64,000 nt of DNA from Ornithinibacillus contaminans (GTDB lineage: Bacteria > Bacillota > Bacilli > Bacillales > Amphibacillaceae). The translations under genes and the position numbers were made by a program. The notes under the pieces were generated by a model that had not been told where the DNA came from, made no database searches, and saw only the letters and a list, made by a program, of their open reading frames with translations. The first letter of the stretch is position 1. Each line of letters begins with the position of its first letter. The stretch lies in contig NZ_LDPV02000009.1 in the NCBI RefSeq assembly GCF_001038425.2, forward strand, positions 62,001 to 126,000. The letters are read 5' to 3'. Below, piece after piece: positions 54,155 through 63,032 of this stretch.

Positions 54155-54622
54155 CTATGAGTTCTTTTTATCGGTATGAATGAGATCCTTTAATTCATCA
54201 AGAAATACATTGATGTCTTTAAACTGACGATAAACGGAAGCGAAACGCACATAAGCAACATCATCTACCTTCGAAAGTCGTTCCATCACCATTTCTCCAA
54301 TTTCATCACTGTCAATTTCAGATGCACCAGTATTTCGTAATTCCTTTTCCACTTCTAACGCAATGGATTCAATTTGTTCAATTGAAACCGGTCTTTTTTC
54401 ACATGCCTTGATTAAGCCTCTAATAAGCTTTTCACGACTATATTCCTGTCTTGTCCCATCTTTTTTCACGACAATTAATGGAACTTCTTCTATCCGCTCA
54501 AAGGTTGTGAAGCGATAGCCGCATTTTTCACATTCCCGTCTTCTGCGAATAGAGCGCCCTTCTTCGGTAGGCCGCGAATCCAATACCTTAGTATTTTTAT
54601 ATTGACAATTTGAACATCTCAT
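54155..54622 (-). CDS. nrdR: Transcriptional repressor NrdR
   Basis: A 155-residue NrdR. The zinc ribbon is [20 protein letters not shown] with a second pair in [11 protein letters not shown], and the ATP-cone domain follows ([20 protein letters not shown], about 49-68). It binds ATP/dATP and represses ribonucleotide reductase genes. First gene of nrdR-dnaB-dnaI. GGAGT ribosome binding site. Confidence 0.97.
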   Translation of the reverse strand: MRCSNCQYKNTKVLDSRPTEEGRSIRRRRECEKCGYRFTTFERIEEVPLIVVKKDGTRQEYSREKLIRGLIKACEKRPVSIEQIESIALEVEKELRNTGASEIDSDEIGEMVMERLSKVDDVAYVRFASVYRQFKDINVFLDELKDLIHTDKKNS

Positions 54623-54647
54623 TTATTAAACTCCATTCACTAAGCAA

Positions 54648-55037
54648 CTATTTAATCTTCTCAACCAGTTGTAATGATTGATCTATTTTTTCATATAACC
54701 GTTTGATTAGTTTTGAACTATAGCCAAAATCAAATGGGATAAGTGATTCCGTTGTAACGGTAAAATCAATCGCCGTTTGATATGGGCGAACCATAATAAC
54801 TGTTCCAATGATAAACGCTTTTTTCCCTTTTTGGACATGGAAACTAATTTCACCATGCTCCTGTGAAATAGAATTAATTTGAAATTGGTTAGATCCTTTG
54901 ATTAGTTCTTCTAATGTAGCTAAGCCCTTATCTTTTGTTGTTTTATAATAATGGGTTCGTAGTTCGTTATCCCAATGATTCTCCGCTGTTTCGGCTTGAT
55001 TATTTAAAAGCAGTGCTACTTTATTGCGAAACCCCAT
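54648..55037 (-). CDS. Conserved-looking cytosolic protein, 129 aa, unknown
   Basis: A 129-residue soluble alpha/beta protein: helix MGFRNKVALLLNNQAETAEN, a strand-rich middle (NQFQINSISQEHGEISFHVQ, AFIIGTVIMVRPYQTAIDF) and a C-terminal helix (SSKLIKRLYEKIDQSLQLVE). GGGAG precedes the ATG. It is 25 bp upstream of nrdR on the same strand, so possibly cotranscribed. No function is suggested by motifs; I recall only unnamed cytosolic proteins of this type in related Bacillaceae. Confidence 0.65.
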   Translation of the reverse strand: MGFRNKVALLLNNQAETAENHWDNELRTHYYKTTKDKGLATLEELIKGSNQFQINSISQEHGEISFHVQKGKKAFIIGTVIMVRPYQTAIDFTVTTESLIPFDFGYSSKLIKRLYEKIDQSLQLVEKIK

Positions 55038-55172
55038 GATAATTCAACTCCCATTTACATACACGATACAATTAACTGTATTTATTTTAACATGTTTTAT
55101 AGAATTACCCTAGTATAAATTTAATTGAAGACAGTAGAGATACGTGATAGCTACAAAAAATATCCGCCAGTA

Positions 55173-55541
55173 CTATTGACGGATATTTTTTTCTTTATAT
55201 TGATAGTTCTCTCCATATAACTCATGTAAATGTTGTAGATGACTTAACCCCCACTTATGCATGGTTGAAAGTAATGGGAGTAGGCTTTTGCCATATTCCG
55301 TAATGGAATATTCAACCTTAGGTGGAACTTGTGGATAAACTTTTCGGTGGACAATATCATGATACTCCAACTCTCGTAATTGGGAGGTTAACATTTTCTT
55401 TGTAATTTCCGGTATTAACCGTTGTAATTCACTAAAACGAAGAACGTCATTTTCAATGATATGAAAGAGTATCACAGGCTTCCATTTTCCAATTAGAATA
55501 TCAAGTGCTGTTTCAATTCCGCCATTACAGTTATCTGCCAT
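55173..55541 (-). CDS. ytcD: HxlR-family regulator (YtcD-like)
   Basis: A 122-residue winged-helix regulator: ADNCNGGIETALDILIGKWK has the conserved Cys of redox-responsive HxlR proteins, then the HTH (LRFSELQRLIPEITKKMLTS) and wing (HRKVYPQVPPKVEYSITEYG). The ATG at 55541 was taken because AGGGGG lies six bases upstream. It is divergent from a DoxX gene, sharing a 118-bp spacer with an 11-bp inverted repeat; it probably represses that gene, as HxlR regulators often do for adjacent redox proteins. Confidence 0.88.
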   Translation of the reverse strand: MADNCNGGIETALDILIGKWKPVILFHIIENDVLRFSELQRLIPEITKKMLTSQLRELEYHDIVHRKVYPQVPPKVEYSITEYGKSLLPLLSTMHKWGLSHLQHLHELYGENYQYKEKNIRQ

Positions 55542-55555
55542 ATATATCCCCCTAG

Positions 55556-55645
55556 GTTTCATTTTGTATACTATGTCACATTAATGTGCCTACTTCTTTT
55601 TATTTATCCTAGGGTATATTATAACCTTAGTCTTCAAAATGAAAC
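55556..55645. promoter_or_regulatory. Divergent control region with inverted repeat
   Basis: GTTTCATTTTG (55556-55566) and CAAAATGAAAC (55635-55645) are exact reverse complements near the two start codons. They overlap or lie near the ribosome binding sites. Promoters for both genes must be within this spacer; GTATACTATG could be a -10. Confidence 0.45.
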
Positions 55646-55659
55646 AAGGAGGAAATACG

Positions 55660-56010
55660 ATGAATATTGTACTATGGGTATTACAAGCATTATTAGCATT
55701 GATGTTTATTAGTGCAGGTTCCACTAAATTGCAGTATGAAAAAGCGGGAAAATCCTTACCATGGGTAAAGGATTATTCTAAAGGCTATATTGCATTTATT
55801 GGATTGGCAGAAGTTCTTGGAGGTATTGGTCTGATTATTCCACTTGCTTTGGGCATTGCACCAATTTTAACTCCAATCGCAGCATTAGGTCTTGCTTTGA
55901 TTATGGTTCTTGCCATTATTTTTCATATTAAACGCGGTGAATTCAAAGCACTTGGCATGAATATCATTATTCTTGCAATAGCACTGTTTATTGCAATTAA
56001 TCGTTTTTAA
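55660..56010 (+). CDS. DoxX-family membrane protein
   Basis: A 116-residue DoxX/DoxD protein with four transmembrane helices (about 3-21, 42-62, 68-88 and 96-114). ALLALMFISAGSTKLQYEKA and the motif FIGLAEVLGGIGLIIPLALG are typical. Family members work with redox or sulfur metabolism, and in mycobacteria detoxify radicals with SodA. ATG at 55660 has AAGGAGG at seven bases. Confidence 0.9.
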   Translation: MNIVLWVLQALLALMFISAGSTKLQYEKAGKSLPWVKDYSKGYIAFIGLAEVLGGIGLIIPLALGIAPILTPIAALGLALIMVLAIIFHIKRGEFKALGMNIIILAIALFIAINRF

Positions 56011-56025
56011 TTTATAGTATGAACT

Positions 56026-56146
56026 AAAAAGCCGGGACTCAAGACTCGTAGGGAATGATATAAGTAAAGTTGCCGCACATAACCTATTGGAAACTATGCT
56101 TTAACTTCTTATACGACACGAATATCCTGACGTCCCGAGCTTTTTA
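56026..56146. repeat. Imperfect palindromic repeat between doxX and gapB
   Basis: AAAAAGCCGGGAC at 56026 and GTCCCGAGCTTTTT at about 56132 pair with a one-base bulge; inner segments (GACTCGTA ... TACGACACG) also partly pair, giving a hairpin of about 120 nt. It may be a dispersed repeat and may also end the convergent doxX and gapB transcripts. Confidence 0.65.
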
Positions 56147-56179
56147 AAGTTTCATCTACTACACTGCTGCAGGTTATCC

Positions 56180-57208
56180 TCAAACCGAAATTTTTTTCTT
56201 CGCTAGGAAAGAACCAACATAGTTAACTAGATCAATCACTCTGGCAGAATATCCCCATTCATTGTCGTACCATGCAAGTACTTTAATTTTATGATCATCC
56301 ATTACCATCGTAGACAATCCATCAACAATCGCCGAGTAATCCGTTGTCGTATAATCAATAGAGACTAGTGGTTCTTCACTATACTTAAGAATTCCCATTA
56401 ACTCGTTAGTGGCAGCCGTTTTAAATGCTTGATTCACTAGTTCCTCTGTTACTGACTGTTCTACATCCACCACTAAATCTACTAAAGAAACATTTGGAGT
56501 AGGCACTCGTAATGCCATTCCGTGCAATTTACCAGTTAAATGTGGCATTACTTCGCCCAATGCTTTCGCAGCTCCTGTTGTAGTCGGAATGATGGATTGT
56601 GTACATCCTCTTGCACGACGCAGGTCCTTGTGTGGATTATCCAAATTCTTTTGATCGTTAGTAAAAGCGTGTACCGTTGTCATGAGACCGTTTACAATTT
56701 TAAAGTTATCATCCAGTATCTTAACAACAGGCGCAAGGCAATTTGTCGTACAGGATGCATTGGAAATGACGTCATCTACTTCTTCCACATACGTATCATG
56801 ATTCACACCCATTACAATCGTTCTATCGACCTGTCTTCCTGGAGCCGTAATCACAACCTTTTTTGCACCTGCGATTAGATGTAAGCCTGCATCTTGTTTT
56901 GTTTTAAATTTTCCCGTTGCATCAATGACAACATCAACATCAAGTTGCTTCCATGGTAATTTATCCGGTTCCCGAAAGTTCACTAATTCAATATAAGTAC
57001 CATCTACCTCTATGCCATTTCGAAGCGCTCTCACTTCGCTGTCATAAATTCCATGAATACTATCATACTTAATTAAGTGAACCAATGTTTCTGGTGGGTA
57101 ACTTGCATTAATTGCCACAACCTCTAAGTGTTGATTTTTCATAGCCTGCCTAAACACCATTCGTCCAATTCGGCCAAATCCACTAATGGCAATTCGCGTA
57201 GCTCGCAT
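56180..57208 (-). CDS. gapB: Glyceraldehyde-3-phosphate dehydrogenase, GapB type
   Basis: A 342-residue NADP-type GAPDH: N-terminal Rossmann fold RIAISGFGRIGRMVFRQA, catalytic Cys in ISNASCTTNCLAPVV (Cys at about 154), His in TVHAFTNDQ. Sequence features such as RALRNGIEVDGTYIELVNFR fit the gluconeogenic GapB. The start at 57208 has AGGAGG at seven bases; the frame extends 20 codons without a ribosome binding site. It lies near nrdR and coaE as in B. subtilis, where CcpN represses it on glucose; no speD lies beside it here. Confidence 0.95.
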   Translation of the reverse strand: MRATRIAISGFGRIGRMVFRQAMKNQHLEVVAINASYPPETLVHLIKYDSIHGIYDSEVRALRNGIEVDGTYIELVNFREPDKLPWKQLDVDVVIDATGKFKTKQDAGLHLIAGAKKVVITAPGRQVDRTIVMGVNHDTYVEEVDDVISNASCTTNCLAPVVKILDDNFKIVNGLMTTVHAFTNDQKNLDNPHKDLRRARGCTQSIIPTTTGAAKALGEVMPHLTGKLHGMALRVPTPNVSLVDLVVDVEQSVTEELVNQAFKTAATNELMGILKYSEEPLVSIDYTTTDYSAIVDGLSTMVMDDHKIKVLAWYDNEWGYSARVIDLVNYVGSFLAKKKISV

Positions 57209-57327
57209 GAATCTTCCTCCTAAATGTGATATACTAATTATCATTAATTTACATAAAGTATAACACATTTAAAGAAAAATGTAACTAAATAATTAAAAAA
57301 CTCAAAGGAAATAAAAATCCTTTGAGT

Positions 57328-57933
57328 CTAAACGTAGCTAATATTCCACTGTTTGAGTATGTCCTTTAATTGTTGATAGCTGTCTTGTATTGTTCCATTA
57401 TTATTTATGACTGCGTCAGCCTGCTTCACCTTTTCCTTCACAGGAATTTGGGAATCAATTCGTTCCATTGCCGCTTCTATTGTTGATCCATCTCGATTCA
57501 TTAAACGTTCTAGTTGGACAGATTCATCCACATACACGACTAGCACTTTATCAACTAAATGTGTCAGGTTACTTTCATATAATAGCGGGATATCCATGAC
57601 AATACATGTCTTATTTGCAGCAAGGTATTGCTCCTTTTCATACAGCATTTGACTGCGAACTACTGGATGGACGATTGCATTGAGAGCCTCTCGCTTTTCC
57701 TTGTCAGCAAAAATAATCGAACCGAGCTTTTTTCGATCAATCGTTTTGTCAGCAAGTAGAATGTCTTCTCCGAATTCGGCTACGATTTGGTGATAAGCAG
57801 CTTCACCTGGTACAACAACATCTCTAGCAATCTGGTCTGCATCGATAACCGGAATGTTTAGCTTCTTAAACATTCCAGAAACGGTGCTTTTGCCACTCGC
57901 TATACTTCCTGTTAATCCAATCACAACTCCCAT
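57328..57933 (-). CDS. coaE: Dephospho-CoA kinase
   Basis: A 201-residue P-loop kinase making CoA from dephospho-CoA, the last step of the pathway. P-loop GLTGSIASGKSTVSGMF (about 6-22), then VIDADQIARDVVVPG and a lid around VQLERLMNRDGSTIEAAMER. Part of polA-mutM-coaE: 13 bp after mutM. AAGGGTGAT upstream of the ATG. The terminator region around 57300 has AAAATCCTTTGAG repeats. Confidence 0.96.
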   Translation of the reverse strand: MGVVIGLTGSIASGKSTVSGMFKKLNIPVIDADQIARDVVVPGEAAYHQIVAEFGEDILLADKTIDRKKLGSIIFADKEKREALNAIVHPVVRSQMLYEKEQYLAANKTCIVMDIPLLYESNLTHLVDKVLVVYVDESVQLERLMNRDGSTIEAAMERIDSQIPVKEKVKQADAVINNNGTIQDSYQQLKDILKQWNISYV

Positions 57934-57946
57934 TCTTGTATCACCC

Positions 57947-58774
57947 TTACAGCTTCTGACATTTCAAGCAGACATGTGTACCCCGACCGCCAACCTTCAT
58001 TTTGGTAATTGGGGCACCACAATTTTTACACTCCTTGTTTTCTTGTCCGTAAACGGATAGCTCTTGTTGAAACATTCCCATTTCGCCTTGACTATTCACA
58101 TAGGACCGAATCGTTGTTCCACCTTGTGCTACCGCTTCCTCCAAGGTTAAAATCGCCTGTTTGCGTATTTCTTGTACTTCTTTTTTTGTTAACTTATCTG
58201 CTTTCCTCAAAGGGTGTACACGGGCTTTAAACAATGTCTCATCTACATAAATATTGCCTAAACCAGCGACAATCGTTTGATCAAGCAGTACGGATTTAAT
58301 AAATCGATTCGTGCTTTTTAATTTCTTATAGAAGTAATCCAACGTGAATTCCTTATCAAACGGATCCGGTCCGAGTTGATTTAAAGGTTTCTGTTGAAAT
58401 TCCTCCCCCTTCTTGACGATGTGCATCGTACCAAATTTCCGCACATCGTTATAGCGTAATTGTTCGTCGGTAGTAAAGGAAAAAATAACATGGGTATGTT
58501 TTTTTACTGGTTCATCCTTATAATGAACACTATATTTTCCTTCCATCCGTAAATGGGAAATCATTGTATAGTCATCGAGTTCAAATAAGAGAAATTTTCC
58601 TTTTCGTTTAATATCATGGATTGTTTGGCCAATCAATAGCTGTTTAAAATGCTCTACATCATCCGGTTGCTTGATGATTTTCCCCCAATATACGGATACA
58701 TCATTTATCGTACGATTTAACACAAATCGCTTCAATGTATTTCGTATTGTTTCTACTTCTGGTAATTCTGGCAT
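57947..58774 (-). CDS. mutM: Formamidopyrimidine-DNA glycosylase
   Basis: A 275-residue Fpg. The N-terminal PELPEVETIRNTL (catalytic Pro and Glu), the H2TH region (LLDQTIVAGLGNIYVDETLF) and a C-terminal zinc finger (CKNCGAPITKMKVGGRGTHVC) are all present. It removes 8-oxoguanine and other oxidised purines and nicks the strand. Downstream of polA by 13 bp. Confidence 0.97.
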   Translation of the reverse strand: MPELPEVETIRNTLKRFVLNRTINDVSVYWGKIIKQPDDVEHFKQLLIGQTIHDIKRKGKFLLFELDDYTMISHLRMEGKYSVHYKDEPVKKHTHVIFSFTTDEQLRYNDVRKFGTMHIVKKGEEFQQKPLNQLGPDPFDKEFTLDYFYKKLKSTNRFIKSVLLDQTIVAGLGNIYVDETLFKARVHPLRKADKLTKKEVQEIRKQAILTLEEAVAQGGTTIRSYVNSQGEMGMFQQELSVYGQENKECKNCGAPITKMKVGGRGTHVCLKCQKL

Positions 58775-58786
58775 TCTTTTGACTCC

Positions 58787-61426
58787 TTATTTGGCATCAT
58801 ACCAGCTATCGCCATAGGCATACTCCGCCTTTAGCGGTACACTCAATTCTACTGTGTTTTCCATCATTGCTGGTACAATTTCAATTAATTTATCCAACTC
58901 TTCTTTCGGTGCTTCGATAATCAATTCATCGTGTACTTGAAGTAGCATACGTGCTGAAAGCTTTTCTTCTTTCAACTTCTCATATAAATCAATCATTGCT
59001 TTCTTGATGATATCTGCAGCGGTACCTTGAATCGGTGTATTCATTGCTGTTCTTTCTGCAAAGCTTCTTAGGTTAAAGTTTCTACTCGTAATATCTGGTA
59101 AATAGCGTCTTCGATTCATCAATGTCGTAACATAGCCAAGCTGCTTCGCTTCCTGAACGATATCGTCCATATAAGCTTTTACCCCTGGGTAGCTATCCAA
59201 ATAACGGTCAATGAATTTCTTTGCTTCCTTCCGCGTGATACCTAGATTTTGTGAAAGCCCATAATCACTAATACCATAGACAATACCAAAGTTTACTGCT
59301 TTAGCTTGCCTACGCATATTCGATGTAACTTCCTCTGCCTCTACATGGAAAACATCCATCGCTGTTTGGGTATGAATATCAAGTCCGTTATTAAAAGCAG
59401 CAATTAACTTCTCATCATTCGCAATATGTGCTAAGACACGTAGTTCAATTTGCGAATAATCCGCTGCAAACATAATCCAATCTTTTTCAGCAGGAACAAA
59501 TGCTTGTCTTATTTTACGTCCTTCTTCCAAACGGATTGGGATATTTTGTAGGTTTGGATCAATCGAACTTAATCTTCCTGTTTGGGTTAGTGCTTGGTTG
59601 TATCGTGTATGAATCTTACTCGTTTGTTGATCCACAACTTTTAATAACCCTTCAATATATGTTGATTGGAGCTTTCCTAATTGACGATATAGGAGGATTT
59701 TAGGAATAATTTCATGTTCATTCGCAAGTTGTTCTAATACATCTGCAGCAGTGGAATAACCTGTTTTGGTCTTTTTAATAACAGGTAGCCCAAGCTTTTC
59801 AAATAAGATTGGACCTAACTGCTTAGGTGAATTTAAATTAAATGTTTCCCCTGCAACCTCATAGATTTCGGTTTCAATTTCATCTAAGCGTCGCTTTAAA
59901 TCCGTTCCCATATCCTCTAATCTACTTTTATCTACACGTACACCAGTATGTTCCATTTCCCCTAAGATTAAGGCTAGTGGCATTTCCAATTCCTTTAATA
60001 ATTCATATAACTGATTCTCACGAAGTAGTTCGGCCATTTTCCCTTGCAGATCAAGTAAAACTTTTGCCTTTCGTACAACATGGTCAGCTAGAATAGCTTG
60101 TTCTGGAACTTTTAGCTTAGCTCCTTTTCCGTACACCTCTTCATCATACAATACGGATTGTAATCCCATCCGATGACCAATGGCGGGAATATCATGATTA
60201 TTCTCCGAAGGGTCTAGTAGGTAGGATGCAAGTAGAACGTCAAATTTCATACCCTTTACATGGATACCCTTATTCAGTAAGGACACTAATGACTTTTTGG
60301 CATCGAAAACTACTTTTTCCTGTTTTTCATCCTCTGCCCACGCCCGGAACGCTTCGGAGTTAGCTGCAACTTCTGTCGGTATAAAATAGGCATTTTCTTG
60401 GTTTACAATTCCAATCCCCTCAATTGGAGCTGTATGATAACTATCGGAAATCATCTCTATATTTAATGCCTCTTGCCCACTAAACATATCCGCTGTCACG
60501 TGATCAACTATCGTGTAGGATATATCTTCTAGTGCTTGTGAGGACACTTCCGACTCTACATCGTCAGATCCAATTCTAGTTAACAAGGACTGAAAGCCTA
60601 GCTCTTTAAATAAGGCCGCCACATTTTGATTGGCATAGCCAGTGTAGGTTAGGTCATTTAACGTTATCTCAATTGGAGAATCGCAATTTATCGTAGCGAG
60701 CTCTTTACTCATAAAGGCATCGTTCTTATGATTCGTTAAATTCTCTAACAGTTTCTTGCCACTAACTTCATCTAAATGTTCATAGAGATTTTCTAGGGTC
60801 TCATATTGTTTTAATAGTTTTGTCGCAGTTTTTTCCCCTACACCCGGAACACCTGGAATGTTATCTGAGCTATCACCCATTAAAGCCTTCAAATCGATAA
60901 TTTGTTCTGGGCTAATTTCCATCTTATCCAGTAAATAAGCTGGTGTATAAGCCTCTACCTCACTAATTCCTTTTTTCGTTACATTAACAGTGACCTTATC
61001 GGAAACCAACTGGAGCATATCCTTATCACCTGAAATAACCGCTACTTCCCAATCTTCTTTCTTTCCTTGCTGTGCCAATGTACCGATGATATCATCTGCT
61101 TCATATTGGTCTAGCTGATAATGACGAATATGAAATGCATCTAACAATTCCTTCACAAGCGGAAATTGTTCCGAAAGCTCTGGTGGTGTTTTTTGACGCC
61201 CACCTTTATATTCTTTATACGTACTATGTCTAAAGGTTGTTTTTCCAGCATCAAAAGCCACTAGTAAATGTGTTGGCTTTTGTTCTTCCAGTATTCTAAG
61301 TAGCATTGTTGTAAAACCGTAGACAGCATTCGTATATACACCTTTATCGTTATTTAATAACGGCAACGCAAAAAAGGCGCGGTACGTAATACTATTTCCA
61401 TCGATTAGTACTAATTTATTAGCCAT
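58787..61426 (-). CDS. polA: DNA polymerase I
   Basis: An 879-residue Pol I. The N-terminal 5'-3' exonuclease domain (DGNSITYRAFFAL, GDKDMLQLVSDKV, KALMGDSSDNIPGVPGVGEK) is intact; the middle 3'-5' exonuclease-like domain lacks the catalytic acidic motifs (a degenerate form, as in other Bacilli); the polymerase domain has motif A FAADYSQIELRVLAHI, motif B (RRQAKAVNFGIVYGISDYG) and motif C (LQVHDELIIEAP). Used in Okazaki fragment maturation and repair. AAGGAGG ribosome binding site. Confidence 0.97.
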   Translation of the reverse strand: MANKLVLIDGNSITYRAFFALPLLNNDKGVYTNAVYGFTTMLLRILEEQKPTHLLVAFDAGKTTFRHSTYKEYKGGRQKTPPELSEQFPLVKELLDAFHIRHYQLDQYEADDIIGTLAQQGKKEDWEVAVISGDKDMLQLVSDKVTVNVTKKGISEVEAYTPAYLLDKMEISPEQIIDLKALMGDSSDNIPGVPGVGEKTATKLLKQYETLENLYEHLDEVSGKKLLENLTNHKNDAFMSKELATINCDSPIEITLNDLTYTGYANQNVAALFKELGFQSLLTRIGSDDVESEVSSQALEDISYTIVDHVTADMFSGQEALNIEMISDSYHTAPIEGIGIVNQENAYFIPTEVAANSEAFRAWAEDEKQEKVVFDAKKSLVSLLNKGIHVKGMKFDVLLASYLLDPSENNHDIPAIGHRMGLQSVLYDEEVYGKGAKLKVPEQAILADHVVRKAKVLLDLQGKMAELLRENQLYELLKELEMPLALILGEMEHTGVRVDKSRLEDMGTDLKRRLDEIETEIYEVAGETFNLNSPKQLGPILFEKLGLPVIKKTKTGYSTAADVLEQLANEHEIIPKILLYRQLGKLQSTYIEGLLKVVDQQTSKIHTRYNQALTQTGRLSSIDPNLQNIPIRLEEGRKIRQAFVPAEKDWIMFAADYSQIELRVLAHIANDEKLIAAFNNGLDIHTQTAMDVFHVEAEEVTSNMRRQAKAVNFGIVYGISDYGLSQNLGITRKEAKKFIDRYLDSYPGVKAYMDDIVQEAKQLGYVTTLMNRRRYLPDITSRNFNLRSFAERTAMNTPIQGTAADIIKKAMIDLYEKLKEEKLSARMLLQVHDELIIEAPKEELDKLIEIVPAMMENTVELSVPLKAEYAYGDSWYDAK

Positions 61427-61530
61427 TTGGTACTTCCTCCTTACACCCTACTCGTTTTATCTATTTTACCATTTAAGGAACCTTCCGTAAAAAATTAATC
61501 GATTCAGTATCACTTTTTATCTAAATAGGA

Positions 61531-61667
61531 AAAAGGCTGGAGCATAAGTGTTGATGGAGATAAAATCCAAACATTCGCTGCACAGTACCCGCTCTGAGAG
61601 TATACCTCACTAAAAAAAGTGCAATGTTCGTCATTTTATCTACTCATTTTACTTATGTGCCAACCTC
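61531..61667. repeat. Long imperfect hairpin repeat between polA and phoR
   Basis: GGCTGGAGCATAAGT near 61535 and ACTTATGTGCCAACC near 61650 pair, and pairing continues inward (GATAAAAT, AACATTCG/CGAACATT, CTGCAC/GTGCA) for about 50 bases per arm, leaving a loop of about 35 bases. No coding capacity. Its end abuts the phoR stop, so it may act as terminator for phoR. Confidence 0.7.
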
Positions 61668-63032
61668 TTACAATTTGGGAAAAAACACATGAAAGCTTGT
61701 TCCTTTGCCTAACTCGCTTTCAACGGTAATATTTCCTTTATGAAGTTCAACAATGTGCTTGACAATGGCTAGACCAAGTCCGGTTCCACCAGTATTACGG
61801 CTCCTTGCCTTATCAACCCGATAAAACCGCTCGAAAATCCTAGTCTGTGCTTCTTTTGGTATACCGATTCCTGTGTCCTGCACGGTTAGGTGAATCTTAT
61901 CCTTTTCCTCTACAACACGCAATGTTACTCGACCATGCTCAGGTGTGTAATTTATAGCATTTGCTAATAAATTTATTATAACCTGTTTAACACCATTTTG
62001 ATCTGCAGTAATAGTAAGATCATTCTCTGCTTCCACTTGTAGCTCAACGCCTGATTGCTCTGCTTGATGTCTTACAATCGGTAACACTTCCTCCAGCAAT
62101 AGCGAGACTTTTACCGGAACTAACGAAAGACTAGAATCTTCTTTTTCGAGCTTCGATAACGTTAATAAGTCCTCAATTAAGACTTGAAGTCGTTTGCTCT
62201 CTTCATTAATAATTCCTAGAAACTGTCTTGCGGTATCAATATCTTGGAGGTCATCATCTAATAAAGTTTCCGAAAATCCACGTATCGATGTAATTGGTGT
62301 TTTTAACTCATGTGAAACATTGGCTACAAAGTCCTTTCGCATTGCCTCTAGTTTTTTTAACTCGGTAATATCATAAAGCACTAATACCGCACCTTTTAAT
62401 AGATTTCGCTCGTCGAATATTGGTGCGCCGATTACTTCAAAATACTGTTTTGTCTCATTTGCAACACTAACAGAATGCTTTACATTCTCTTCATATAAAA
62501 AGGTTTGTTGTATCGTTTTATGAATTTTTTCGTTTTCTAGGACATCGTAATATAAATAGCCAACATAATCTCTCTCCGCTTTCCCAAAAATGGACAGAAA
62601 TTTTTTATTCACAAGATGGATATACCCTTTTTCATCAATTAATACTAATCCACTTTGGATATTTTCTATAACGGTTGATAACTGCTCTGCTTGCATCTTC
62701 TCATGTATCGAAAGTTCACTTAAGCTACGAGCAAGTGAATTAATTTTCATTAATAAAGCCGCCATACTTCCTGTTGCAGGATGGTACATTCGAGCACGAA
62801 AATTTCCTTTTACTAATTCATCTAGTGTATTCGTTGCTTTTTGAATAGGTTTGACATATTTATCAAACACATAATGTACAATCATCATTAAAATAATGTA
62901 TTCCGTTAATAGCACAAGTACTAGAATTATATAATTGCTCATAAATTGGCTGAAAATAATACCAGTAGCTATTTCAATACATAAGATTACGATTGCATAT
63001 AATAGCAACGGTTTGGATAAAAAAAACTTCAC
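61668..63032 (-). CDS. phoR: PhoR-like sensor histidine kinase
   Basis: A 454-residue kinase starting at GTG (63032) seven bases after GGAGG; it overlaps phoP by 4 bp (GTGA). Two adjacent transmembrane helices (about 9-28 and 33-53) leave only a few external residues, then HAMP (about 55-105), a PAS domain (about 115-220), the dimerisation helix with the phosphorylated His in FVANVSHELKTPITSIRGF, and the ATPase motifs N (NLLANAINYTPEHG), G1 (DTGIGIPKEAQTRI), F and G2 (GTGLGLAIV). The usual extracytoplasmic domain is missing. It should phosphorylate PhoP under phosphate starvation. Confidence 0.93.
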   Translation of the reverse strand: MKFFLSKPLLLYAIVILCIEIATGIIFSQFMSNYIILVLVLLTEYIILMMIVHYVFDKYVKPIQKATNTLDELVKGNFRARMYHPATGSMAALLMKINSLARSLSELSIHEKMQAEQLSTVIENIQSGLVLIDEKGYIHLVNKKFLSIFGKAERDYVGYLYYDVLENEKIHKTIQQTFLYEENVKHSVSVANETKQYFEVIGAPIFDERNLLKGAVLVLYDITELKKLEAMRKDFVANVSHELKTPITSIRGFSETLLDDDLQDIDTARQFLGIINEESKRLQVLIEDLLTLSKLEKEDSSLSLVPVKVSLLLEEVLPIVRHQAEQSGVELQVEAENDLTITADQNGVKQVIINLLANAINYTPEHGRVTLRVVEEKDKIHLTVQDTGIGIPKEAQTRIFERFYRVDKARSRNTGGTGLGLAIVKHIVELHKGNITVESELGKGTSFHVFFPKL

